From positions 1-64,000 of the forward strand of contig CAZKRM010000013.1 of NCBI GenBank assembly GCA_964555285.1: a stretch of DNA of 64,000 nt, given 5' to 3'. Position numbers and translations under genes: made by a program. Source of the DNA: JBBIQV01 sp964555285. GTDB taxonomy: Bacteria > Nitrospirota > Nitrospiria > Nitrospirales > Nitrospiraceae. The notes under the pieces were generated by a model that saw only the letters and a list, made by a program, of their open reading frames with translations, was not told the DNA's origin and did not search any database. Below are positions 1-7,286 of this stretch, in pieces; the stretch's first letter is position 1, and each line of letters begins with the position of its first letter.

Positions 1-653
1 GCCAGGCCGATGTCTTCTGCATAACCAGTCAGGTCATCCAGTTGGCGGTCGGTCGCGCCCGCGGCGATCGCGCCCATGCGGACGGCTGCGCGGATGAGCA
101 TCCCGGTCTTGTGCTTGTGAATGTTTTGCAGCGTCGGCAAGTCGATGTCTTTATTCTCGGCCTGAATATCGAACACCTGGCCGCCGACCATACCCACGTT
201 GCCGGAGCCGTAGGCGAGTTCTTGAATCAACTGCACTTGCCGCGCGGGGTCGCAGCCTTTCATGAGGTCAGGCCGACTGCAGAGATCGAAGGCCATCGTC
301 AGCAGCGCGTCACCGGCGAGGATCGCCATCGCTTCGCCGTAGACCTTGTGATTCGTGGGCTTCCCGCGGCGGAAGTCGTCGTTGTCCATCGAAGGCAGGT
401 CGTCATGAATCAACGAGTAGGTGTGAATGAATTCCAGCGAGCAGGCTACCGCCATTAAACCCGGAGGCGTGGTCCCTATGGCCTCCGCCGCAGCGATCGT
501 CAGAATCGGGCGCACGCGTTTTCCACCAGCCATGAGGCTATAGCGCATACTCTCATGGAGGGTCGTGGGAGGAGTCGTGGCTGCTGGACTCACCTGGTCC
601 AAAAATCGATCGACCGCAACCCGTTTCTGTTCGAGGTAGTCCTTGATGTTCAT
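1..653 (-). CDS. ispA: Polyprenyl (farnesyl/geranylgeranyl) diphosphate synthase, 5' part
   Basis: Reading leftward from an ATG at 653, the frame stays open to the window edge (about 217 residues, C-terminus missing). It encodes a trans-isoprenyl diphosphate synthase, which condenses isopentenyl diphosphate with allylic diphosphates to supply quinone, hopanoid and undecaprenyl precursors. Visible marks are GGKRVRP near residue 45 and the first aspartate-rich motif in LIHDDLPSMDNDD, followed by RRGKPTNHKVYGEAMAILAGD, all typical of the IspA family. The second DDxxD motif would lie beyond the window. Product chain length cannot be decided. No clear Shine-Dalgarno sequence precedes the ATG. A divergent sigma70-like promoter lies at 700-728. 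Confidence 0.93.
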   Translation of the reverse strand, partial: MNIKDYLEQKRVAVDRFLDQVSPAATTPPTTLHESMRYSLMAGGKRVRPILTIAAAEAIGTTPPGLMAVACSLEFIHTYSLIHDDLPSMDNDDFRRGKPTNHKVYGEAMAILAGDALLTMAFDLCSRPDLMKGCDPARQVQLIQELAYGSGNVGMVGGQVFDIQAENKDIDLPTLQNIHKHKTGMLIRAAVRMGAIAAGATDRQLDDLTGYAEDIGL

Positions 654-699
654 GGGAGTGAAAAAGGAGTTCGTCTCGACAGGCACTGAATCGGCGCGG

Positions 700-728
700 A
701 GAGTAACAAAAGGCCTAGGGGCTGTCAA
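700..728 (-). promoter_or_regulatory. Candidate sigma70 promoter for ispA
   Basis: On the minus strand, TTGACA (728-723) is separated by 17 bases from TACTCT (705-700), which is preceded by TG as in an extended -10. The predicted start near 693 gives a leader of about 40 bases. This is pattern recognition only. Confidence 0.5.
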
Positions 729-736
729 ACAATGGG

Positions 737-775
737 CCGTAAAACGTAAGGCGTAAGGGGCCTTACGTTTTACGG
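737..775. repeat. Perfect 16-bp inverted repeat (hairpin) between divergent genes
   Basis: Arms at 737-752 and 760-775 are perfectly complementary around a 7-base loop. The word cgtaa is repeated inside and beside the arms. It lies between two divergent promoters, so it is not an ordinary terminator for either gene, and no T-run follows. It may be one member of the intergenic repeat class seen throughout this window. Confidence 0.7.
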
Positions 776-786
776 TTTCTCGCCCC

Positions 787-816
787 TTGCCTCGTGCCGT
801 CTCCGTTCGCTATACT
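787..816 (+). promoter_or_regulatory. Candidate promoter giving a leaderless transcript
   Basis: TTGCCT (787-792), an 18-base spacer and TATACT (811-816). The expected start point is about 823 and the ATG of the next gene is at 824, so the mRNA would have essentially no leader. No Shine-Dalgarno sequence is present to contradict this. Confidence 0.4.
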
Positions 817-823
817 GCGCCGC

Positions 824-1117
824 ATGAGTATTCGGAACGCCGCCGGCGATTGGGAACCGATGCTGTTGGGCATCCAGCCCCGGCACTGTCCGGTCTGCAA
901 GCAAGGGCTCTACCGCAATAAGACGTTCTTCAGCGGCGGTTGGTCCCGCTGTACCATTTGCGATGAGTTTGTGCATTACAGTTGTCTCGCAAGCGGGAAA
1001 GTGACGTTCCTCAAGATACGGCCGCGCGTGTGCAAGGCCTGCCGGGCAGCACACGAAGGACAACCTGTTTCTTCCACTGCTGCCACAGACGACACACCGG
1101 TCGCGGTCGGGTCGTGA
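824..1117 (+). CDS. Small zinc-binding (treble-clef/RING-like) protein
   Basis: A 97-residue protein of unknown function. Four cysteine pairs or clusters, CPVC, CTIC, HYSC and CKAC, fall between about residues 23 and 76, the pattern of a two-zinc treble-clef or RING/PHD-like fold. No transmembrane segment is seen. A GTG at 794 could extend the frame, but ATG 824 fits the -10 box just upstream, which would make the mRNA leaderless. The stop codon overlaps the start of the next gene (GTGA), which suggests translational coupling with that membrane protein. No specific family was recognised. Confidence 0.65.
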   Translation: MSIRNAAGDWEPMLLGIQPRHCPVCKQGLYRNKTFFSGGWSRCTICDEFVHYSCLASGKVTFLKIRPRVCKACRAAHEGQPVSSTAATDDTPVAVGS

Positions 1118-1455
1118 ATCCCTCAGAACAAGTCCGGCAGCCGTCGGCTCGCCCAAGCTGGCACCGATTCTTTTCGGACGCCCTCCGGCTGGTCTTGGTG
1201 CCTGCGATCCTCTGCTCCAGCGGATTCTTTACGGCCAATTTTCTGTTGAGCGGGCGCTATACCTGGCCGCAGACGAGCCGGACCTTCGTGCTGACCATTA
1301 CGCTGTTGGTGCTGGTCTACGAGTTCATCTATAAGGAGCAGCTCGCCCGGTCTGCCACGCGGGAGGCCGCGCTCCGGACGGTGCTCTATTCCTGTGTGAT
1401 CCCGTACGTCCTTGGAGCCCTCATCTTGGTGGGGCTCGCGCGGCTGGCAGGCTAA
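1114..1455 (+). CDS. Small integral membrane protein, unknown function
   Basis: A 113-residue protein starting at a GTG inside the stop of the zinc-finger gene (GTGA overlap). The longer frame beginning at 982 would overlap that gene almost completely and is not favoured. There are three hydrophobic segments: about residues 25-48 (LRLVLVPAILCSSGFF), 55-72 (FVLTITLLVLVYEF) and 90-110 (CVIPYVLGALILVGLARL). Coupling to the zinc-binding protein suggests the two act together, but no function can be assigned. Confidence 0.6.
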   Translation: MNPSEQVRQPSARPSWHRFFSDALRLVLVPAILCSSGFFTANFLLSGRYTWPQTSRTFVLTITLLVLVYEFIYKEQLARSATREAALRTVLYSCVIPYVLGALILVGLARLAG

Positions 1456-1589
1456 GTTGAGGGCAGTGAATGGTGATTGAGTTCATGCCATGGCTCGCCA
1501 TATCCCCATCGAATTTGTCATCCCTCAGCGAGTTGGGTAGACTGCGGAGCCGGATGCGGCGTTCAACCTTGTCGGAGAAGGAGGTACCT

Positions 1590-2243
1590 GTGAGACAGAC
1601 GTGGTCGGAAGTCCTGGTGGGGATCGTGGGGGTGGTGGGGCTCGCGGCGAATAGTGGGTGCGCGGGAACGGGCGAGCAGGTCTATCTGGATGTCCGTCCG
1701 AAACCGGTGATGGCCCAACTTGTGCGGGCCGAATCGGTGAAGATCATCATCGAGCCGTTCGAGGACCGCCGGCCGGAGAAAGCCCGGGTCGGACAGAGGA
1801 CGCATCTGTGGGGCGGGGTCAGCAATTTCGAGGTGGCGGGTGGGACGCCCAGCGAGGTAATCGTCCAGGCGTTGGCGGAGACGCTCAAGCAGCGTGGCTG
1901 GCAAGATCGGGCGTGGAACGTGACGCCGGCGCCCGCAGGCGCAGCCGCGACGAACGATGCGGACATTGTGATCGGCGGACAGGTGTTAGAGTGTTCCGCC
2001 AATGCCAAGGGCCGTTTCTTCAGCACGAAAATCACCACGGAGAGCAAACTGCTCCTGCGTGTGCGGAACGCAGCGGATCGTACGGTCGTGACGCGAACAG
2101 TGGAAAGCGCCCAGTCCGATACCGTGTTCTGGTTCGAGCCGGACGATGTACAGGCGTTGCTGGCTGCGACCATCAAAGACAGCATCGACCGCTTCATCTC
2201 AGACACGAAGATCGAGGATCGTTCGTTGCGGGCTGTGCACTAA
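1590..2243 (+). CDS. Putative lipoprotein, YajG-like
   Basis: The start is a GTG behind a good Shine-Dalgarno sequence (gagaaggaggtacct). The 217-residue product has a signal peptide ending in LAANSGC, so Cys24 is a candidate lipidation site, although the box is weak because Asn sits at -3. The body contains IIIEPFEDRRPEK near the mature N-terminus and a late SxTVFWFEPDDVQALL segment, reminiscent of YajG-type lipoproteins. The frame extends upstream to 1470 but without a ribosome site, and the extension would bury the signal peptide. Localisation to the outer-membrane periplasmic face is inferred. Confidence 0.6.
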   Translation: MRQTWSEVLVGIVGVVGLAANSGCAGTGEQVYLDVRPKPVMAQLVRAESVKIIIEPFEDRRPEKARVGQRTHLWGGVSNFEVAGGTPSEVIVQALAETLKQRGWQDRAWNVTPAPAGAAATNDADIVIGGQVLECSANAKGRFFSTKITTESKLLLRVRNAADRTVVTRTVESAQSDTVFWFEPDDVQALLAATIKDSIDRFISDTKIEDRSLRAVH

Positions 2244-2330
2244 CCCTGCGTCGCGACAATCGTTCGCAACCGGGAATGGAGAGGCCGTGCGCGAACGGCG
2301 GTGGGAGACGCCGGCACAGCAGTTTGTGAG

Positions 2331-3440
2331 ATGGTCTCGCCTGCCAACATCCACGCTGCGTTCACTAAGCCGTTCATGCCGGTCGTGTTCTTCTTCGCCG
2401 GTGTCACCTACGACACGGTGACGCTCACCCGCATCGACCGGCTGCAAGATAACCTCATTCTGCTCCTATACCTGACGCTGCTGGGATTTCTGATCGTGCT
2501 CGTGGGGCGAGTGGGTACTGGAGGAGTCCCTGTCGCAGAGCCGGCGGAGTTACCGCCCGGTATCGTCTCGCTGGTTCTGCGCGCCAGGCCCTACTCTCCG
2601 ATGGCGATTCAATTCCTGCTCGGAGGCCTCTTCAGCGCCTACACCGTGTTCTACTCGCGAAGCGCCTCGTTCACGACCACGGCCGTCTTCTTCGGCCTCC
2701 TGGTCGCATTTCTCGTCGCCAACGAGTTTCTCAAGAGCCGGTTGACCAACATCCGTCTGCTCGTGAGCCTTTACGCGCTGGTGTGCTTCGCCTTCTTTAC
2801 CTTCTTCCTACCGGTTGTCACCGGACGGATGAACACGCTCGTATTCTTGACCGGAGCTGTGCTGAGCGGGCTGGTGACATTGCGGGTGGTTGATCTGATC
2901 TATCGGGAGAATGCCGCGTTCTCTCGGAAGGACTTGGCCATGACGACTGCGCCGCCTCTGGCAGTGATCGGCGCACTCGTCGGGTTTTACTTTCTGAACT
3001 GGATTCCGCCGGTCCCCCTCTCACTGCAATTCGGCGGCATTTACCACAAGATCGCTAAAGAGAACGACACGTACACACTCTCTTTTGCGAAAGGGGCTTG
3101 GTACCAAGTCTGGAAGCGATCGGACAACCGGTTCCCCGCCGAACAACAAGTATTTTGTTTCACGGCGGTCTTTGCGCCGGTCGATCTGAACACCACGATT
3201 TATCACAACTGGCAGTACCGGCCCCACAGCAAGAAGCCGTTCCGATCGGCCGATCGCCTTCCCATCAAGATTTCAGGCGGGCGTGAAGGGGGCTACCGAG
3301 CCTACACCGTCAAGCAAGGTCTCGACGCCGGTGAGTGGAGGGTGGACGTGCAAACGGAGGACGGCCGCGTCCTCGGACGGGTGAGCTTTCGAGTAGAGGA
3401 ACGAAGCGAGGCCCCGGCGCTGAAGACCATTGCCTATTGA
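2331..3440 (+). CDS. Polytopic membrane protein with C-terminal DUF2914 domain
   Basis: About 369 residues. Several hydrophobic segments fill roughly residues 15-230 (for example LILLLYLTLLGFLIVLV and LVCFAFFTFFLPVV). The last 130 residues form a soluble domain with VFCFTAVFAPVDLNTTIYH and a final GEWRVDVQT...GRVLGRVSFRVEE, which matches the DUF2914 family often attached to membrane or outer-envelope proteins. Function is unknown. The start is uncertain: a GTG at 2301 is in frame and would add ten residues, and neither start has a strong ribosome site. Confidence 0.7.
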   Translation: MVSPANIHAAFTKPFMPVVFFFAGVTYDTVTLTRIDRLQDNLILLLYLTLLGFLIVLVGRVGTGGVPVAEPAELPPGIVSLVLRARPYSPMAIQFLLGGLFSAYTVFYSRSASFTTTAVFFGLLVAFLVANEFLKSRLTNIRLLVSLYALVCFAFFTFFLPVVTGRMNTLVFLTGAVLSGLVTLRVVDLIYRENAAFSRKDLAMTTAPPLAVIGALVGFYFLNWIPPVPLSLQFGGIYHKIAKENDTYTLSFAKGAWYQVWKRSDNRFPAEQQVFCFTAVFAPVDLNTTIYHNWQYRPHSKKPFRSADRLPIKISGGREGGYRAYTVKQGLDAGEWRVDVQTEDGRVLGRVSFRVEERSEAPALKTIAY

Positions 3441-3575
3441 GCCAGACTATCTTTTGGCGAATCGAGAACATTCGAGCGGAGATCGGCCCTCAGCCTTGGC
3501 GGTATTCCCTTTTTGCTTGGACCTCGTCGGTATTGGGGTATAAAGGAATTGCAGCCCCACACTTCCAGGAAGTAC

Positions 3576-5264
3576 ATGCCGTCTCCATTGGAAGCCGTCC
3601 GTCGGATCAGCGAGGCCCTCTTTCAATATACGCATGTCGACGACATGATTCGCCGGACACTCCGCACGGCACTGGATGTGATCGGCGGGGATGCCGGGTC
3701 GGTCCTGCTCGCCGATGATGACACCAAGCAACTGGTCTTCCGCTATGTGATCGGCGAGAAGGCCGATCTCCTCCATGGCACGGGAATTCCTTGGGATCGG
3801 GGCATTGCCGGCGCTGTGTTTACCTCCGGCCAACCGGAGGTCGTCGTCGATGTCCAGGAGGACTCCCGCCATTTTGCGCAGACCGATACCATCACCGGGT
3901 ACCGATCGCGCGATATGATCGTCGTGCCGCTGAAGCGTCACGGAGGCGAGCCCATCGGTGTCCTCGAGGTACTCAATACAGTCGAGGGGCAGGTCGGTTG
4001 CGACGATCTGGATATCCTGGTCGTGATCGGTGCGATCGCCGCTGCAGCAATCGAGCAGACAAGAGCCGTCGAATCGTTGCGCCAGAGAGAGGCGCAGTTG
4101 CGACAGGCCCAGAAGATGGAAGCCATGGGGAGGCTCGCCGGGGGTATCGCTCATGACTTCAACAATCTTCTGACCGTGATCCGTGGGTACAGCGAACTCA
4201 TCCTCAATCGTCTGGCGCCGACCGATCCCATACGGAATGACATGGAGGAAATCAAAACAGCCGGGAACCGGGCCGCTGGCCTCACCAGCCAATTGCTGGC
4301 GTTCAGCCGCAATCAAGTACGTGAGCCAAGGGTGTTGGACCTGAACACGCTCGTGGCGAACGTCGAGAAGATGTTGCGGCGGCTGATCGGGGAGAACGTC
4401 CATCTCGTCACCGTACTGGAGCCGGTACCGGGACCGATCAAAGCCGACCAAGGGCAACTGGAGCAAGTCCTCATGAATTTGGCCGTCAATGCCCGCGATG
4501 CCATGCCCCAGGGAGGGACACTCGTCATCGAGACAGCCACTGTCGAGCTCGACGGAAGTGACGTCGGTCGGTTCGCGGATGTGCTTCCCGGTCCCTATGT
4601 CATGCTCGCGGTGAGCGATACCGGCTGCGGGATGGATGAGAACACTCAGGCTCACATGTTCGAGCCGTTCTTCACCACGAAGGAACCTGGAAAGGGAACC
4701 GGGCTGGGGCTTTCCATTGTCTATGGGATCGTGAAACAAAGCGGCGGCCATATGGCCGTTTCCAGCGAACCCGGGCAGGGCACCATGTTCAAGGTCTATT
4801 TCCCGCGTGTCGATAGGCAGGTGAAAGAGGTGCCTCCCTATTCGACCACTCGTCCATCGCCACGAGGCTCGGAGACGGTCTTAGTCGTCGAGGATGAGGA
4901 ACAGGTCCGGGCCTTGGAGTGCGGAATCCTGCAGGCGAGCGGGTATCGGGTCCTGGCAGCCGGAGACGGCAGGGAGGCCCTGCGAATGTGCCATGAATAT
5001 CCGGGTCCGATCCACCTGCTGATGACCGACATCGTCATGCCTCACATGAGTGGGCAAGACTTAGCCCACCAGGTGGCGCCATTGCGGCCAGCTATGAAGG
5101 TGTTGTACGTGTCGGGGTATGCCGACGACACCGTGGTCCGGTCCAGCACGACGCAGGCACACCACGCCTTTATCCAGAAGCCCTTCGATGCTGATACCCT
5201 TCTGCACAACGTGCGTCACATGCTGGATGGAACGGAGAAGACCCTATCGGGTGGCCAACCTTAA
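3576..5264 (+). CDS. GAF-domain hybrid sensor histidine kinase
   Basis: A 562-residue cytoplasmic sensor. A GAF domain occupies about residues 10-165, followed by a short coiled coil (RQREAQLRQAQKMEAMGRL). The HisKA phosphoacceptor is in GGIAHDFNNLLTVI. The ATPase domain shows the N box (NLAVNARDAMP), G1 (SDTGCGMD), the F box (FEPFFTTKEPGKGTGLGLS) and G2. A C-terminal receiver domain (from about 430) carries the acceptor aspartate in LLMTDIVMP and a later KPF lysine. No transmembrane segment or DNA-binding domain is present, so output must pass to a partner encoded elsewhere. ATG 3576 is preceded by aggaag; the frame opens earlier at a TTG (3513). Confidence 0.88.
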   Translation: MPSPLEAVRRISEALFQYTHVDDMIRRTLRTALDVIGGDAGSVLLADDDTKQLVFRYVIGEKADLLHGTGIPWDRGIAGAVFTSGQPEVVVDVQEDSRHFAQTDTITGYRSRDMIVVPLKRHGGEPIGVLEVLNTVEGQVGCDDLDILVVIGAIAAAAIEQTRAVESLRQREAQLRQAQKMEAMGRLAGGIAHDFNNLLTVIRGYSELILNRLAPTDPIRNDMEEIKTAGNRAAGLTSQLLAFSRNQVREPRVLDLNTLVANVEKMLRRLIGENVHLVTVLEPVPGPIKADQGQLEQVLMNLAVNARDAMPQGGTLVIETATVELDGSDVGRFADVLPGPYVMLAVSDTGCGMDENTQAHMFEPFFTTKEPGKGTGLGLSIVYGIVKQSGGHMAVSSEPGQGTMFKVYFPRVDRQVKEVPPYSTTRPSPRGSETVLVVEDEEQVRALECGILQASGYRVLAAGDGREALRMCHEYPGPIHLLMTDIVMPHMSGQDLAHQVAPLRPAMKVLYVSGYADDTVVRSSTTQAHHAFIQKPFDADTLLHNVRHMLDGTEKTLSGGQP

Positions 5265-5368
5265 ACCCCTTCAAAAAAATACTCTTGAAGCCTGGTGGAT
5301 GCGCCTGCCTCCTGGTATCTTCTTGCTCAGCAGTCGGTGGCAATCACGTTCGAGGGTCGTCGCGCATC

Positions 5369-6100
5369 ATGCAGCTCTTCACCGCGCAAGTCTCACACAT
5401 CGTCGCGCTCACGCACGACGTACGGGAAATCGAATTGCGCCTGATCGATCCGCCCGAGATGACGTTCCAGGCGGGGCAGTTCGTGTCGTTTGAAATTCTC
5501 CAGGATGGGATGCTGAAGCCGGTCACCCGGCCCTACTCCATCGCGACGCCGCCGAGCCGGCGGGACCGCATCTCCCTGGTCTTGAACCTGGTGAAGCACG
5601 GCCCGGGATCGAGCTATCTCTTTGGCTTAGGCGAGGGGGACAAGGTCCGGTTCAAGGGGCCGGCCGGCTCGTTCCGGCTGCGGGACGACGGCACGAAGGA
5701 TCTGCTGTTCATTGCGACCGGAACAGGCATCGCCCCGATTCGTTCGATGGTGCTCAGCCAGCTCGAACGGGATGCCGGGCGGCCGGTCACGCTCTTTTGG
5801 GGACTCCGAAGCCGGTGCGATCTCTATTACCAGGACGAGTTCGCTGCTCTGGCCGCGCGCCACCCGCATTTTACCTTCGTGACGACGCTGTCGCGTCCCG
5901 ATGCCGGATGGCATGGAGTCAGCGGGCGGGTGACGCAGGTGGTCCAAGATCGAATCGCAACCGTGAGCAATCTGGCCGTCTATGTGTGCGGGAACGGCGC
6001 CATGATCAAGGACGTGATCGCCATCCTGAATGCGAAGGGCCTCTGCCCCATCCATCGCGAGAAATGGTACGACGATCCGGCCGGCATGAAGGCCTACTGA
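5369..6100 (+). CDS. FAD/NAD(P)-binding oxidoreductase (ferredoxin-NADP reductase type)
   Basis: A 243-residue flavin reductase of the FNR superfamily. RPYSIATPP (about residues 53-61) is the FAD-binding RxYS motif. GTGIAPIRSM (about 118-127) is the NAD(P)-binding glycine motif, and a C-terminal VCGNGAMIKDV completes the fold. No iron-sulfur motif is visible, so an external electron partner is expected. The frame is open upstream to 5285, but that part reads as unrelated Cys/Ser-rich sequence, so ATG 5369 is preferred. The stop overlaps the 3' end of the convergent small gene by 7 bases. Confidence 0.85.
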   Translation: MQLFTAQVSHIVALTHDVREIELRLIDPPEMTFQAGQFVSFEILQDGMLKPVTRPYSIATPPSRRDRISLVLNLVKHGPGSSYLFGLGEGDKVRFKGPAGSFRLRDDGTKDLLFIATGTGIAPIRSMVLSQLERDAGRPVTLFWGLRSRCDLYYQDEFAALAARHPHFTFVTTLSRPDAGWHGVSGRVTQVVQDRIATVSNLAVYVCGNGAMIKDVIAILNAKGLCPIHREKWYDDPAGMKAY

Positions 6101-6297
6101 ACTGTGTCCTCTCCCTGTTTGACCGTCCGCTTCGTTGTGTGCTGGAAGATGCACTGTGGGCAGGTGTAGTGGATGAACCGGCCGCCGCCGACGAGCCGCT
6201 TTGTCATCGGCACCATGCACCAGGTGCAGAGCCGGTCGGGGAGATCGTTCGTCTGAGGAGTCTGTGGCGGGGGGCCGGGTGATGGTGCGTCCGACAT
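6094..6297 (-). CDS. Small zinc-ribbon protein
   Basis: A 67-residue protein. After a Pro-rich N-terminus it has CTWC and, about 20 residues later, CPQC, flanking KRLVGGGRFIHYTC, so a four-cysteine zinc ribbon is likely. A second in-frame ATG at 6306 is possible. It converges with the flavin reductase gene and overlaps it by 7 bases. No family name can be given. A role in nucleic-acid or protein binding is conceivable but not shown. Confidence 0.55.
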   Translation of the reverse strand: MSDAPSPGPPPQTPQTNDLPDRLCTWCMVPMTKRLVGGGRFIHYTCPQCIFQHTTKRTVKQGEDTVQ

Positions 6298-6353
6298 GGC
6301 CGGCATTCTCGCTAACGGTCTGAAGATTTGTCAACGAAAGTTTGGCCAAAGTC

Positions 6354-6382
6354 TAGACATCGCGGCGGCTGTGCATTATATT
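6354..6382 (+). promoter_or_regulatory. Candidate sigma70 promoter for the AdoMet decarboxylase-like gene
   Basis: TAGACA (6354-6359), a 17-base spacer and TATATT (6377-6382), five of six consensus bases in each hexamer. The predicted start near 6389 gives a leader of about 48 bases before ATG 6437. Confidence 0.55.
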
Positions 6383-6436
6383 GCGAATGATGCGTTTACT
6401 CACCATCCACCACTCACAGAAAGGTCACCACGCGTT

Positions 6437-6883
6437 ATGCAACACTCCAGCGGCACGGCGTCCACCGACGATATCTCGTCGCAACAACCCAGGTCTTCCC
6501 ATCCCGCCGTGCATCCCGATGCGGTTGGAGCAGGGAAAGCTTGGGGCCTTCTGACCTCGCTCGATCTTCACGATTGTCGTCCCGACAGCATCCGTGACCC
6601 CAAGCAGATTGAAGCCTACGTGATCCAGCTCTGCGACTTGATCGGCATGACACGCTACGGCGAGTGCCAGATCGTGAATTTCGGTGAAGGGCGTGTGGCG
6701 GGTTACAGCATGGTCCAGCTGATTTCGACGTCGTTGATCAGCGGGCACTTTGCCAACGAGACCAACAGCGCCTACATCGATATCTTCAGTTGCAAGGGGT
6801 ACGATCCGGCGGTCGTCGAATTATTCTCGAAGCGGTTCTTCGGCGCCGAGCGGAGCAGCCAATCCGCGTTGCTGCGCTACTGA
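6437..6883 (+). CDS. S-adenosylmethionine decarboxylase-like pyruvoyl enzyme
   Basis: A 148-residue homologue of bacterial SpeD. Against the Thermotoga enzyme (key residues recalled as Ser55, Ser63, His68, Glu72, Cys83), the same spacing gives Ser91, Ser99, His104, Glu108 and Cys119 here, all conserved. Ser99 would be the self-cleavage and pyruvoyl site. The residues around it (STSLISGHF rather than ESHxSIHT) differ from classical SpeD, so the substrate may not be AdoMet; some SpeD homologues decarboxylate arginine or ornithine instead. The N-terminal 35 residues are a low-complexity extension. No spermidine synthase gene is nearby. The SCP2-domain gene follows after 35 bases. Confidence 0.72.
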   Translation: MQHSSGTASTDDISSQQPRSSHPAVHPDAVGAGKAWGLLTSLDLHDCRPDSIRDPKQIEAYVIQLCDLIGMTRYGECQIVNFGEGRVAGYSMVQLISTSLISGHFANETNSAYIDIFSCKGYDPAVVELFSKRFFGAERSSQSALLRY

Positions 6884-6918
6884 TCCGTCCGCTCTTCGCT
6901 TCAGCCCCCTGAGGTTCC

Positions 6919-7257
6919 ATGCCACCCAAGACGGTGAAGGAGTTCTTCGACCTGCTTCCGAGCAAGTTGGATGCGGACGCGGCGGAAGACCTCTCGGTGA
7001 TCTATCAATTCGATCTGAGCGGGCCTCAGGGAGGGCAGTACTACGTGCAGATTCGGGATGGGGTGTGCCGGGTCCAGCAGGGGACGCATTCCGAACCGCA
7101 CGTGACCCTGGCGATGTCGGGGGAAGATTGTCTCGGGGTGCTGACAGGGCATCTCCCAGGGGCATCGGTCGCCATGTCCGGGCGATTACGCATCAGCGGT
7201 GATATCGGGCTGGCGATGCAATTGCAGTCGCTCTTTCCGGTGCTCCGCTCTCTGTAA
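6919..7257 (+). CDS. SCP2 sterol-binding domain protein
   Basis: A 112-residue single-domain protein. The fold is recognisable from DLSVIYQFDLSGPQGGQYYVQI, followed by DGVCRVQQG, the VTLAMSGEDCLGVLTG segment and the closing GRLRISGDIGLAMQLQSLF, the standard SCP2 ending. Such proteins bind lipids or other hydrophobic ligands. The cluster with an AdoMet decarboxylase-like enzyme offers no obvious pathway. It ends 29 bases from the convergent RND pump gene, and no terminator hairpin was seen between them. Confidence 0.85.
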   Translation: MPPKTVKEFFDLLPSKLDADAAEDLSVIYQFDLSGPQGGQYYVQIRDGVCRVQQGTHSEPHVTLAMSGEDCLGVLTGHLPGASVAMSGRLRISGDIGLAMQLQSLFPVLRSL

Positions 7258-7286
7258 CCCGTCTTCCTGTTCGAACCATCCCCGCG

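Noticed and set aside
3447..4751. 434-codon open frame antisense to the histidine kinase
   Set aside because: Shadow of the conserved kinase domains.
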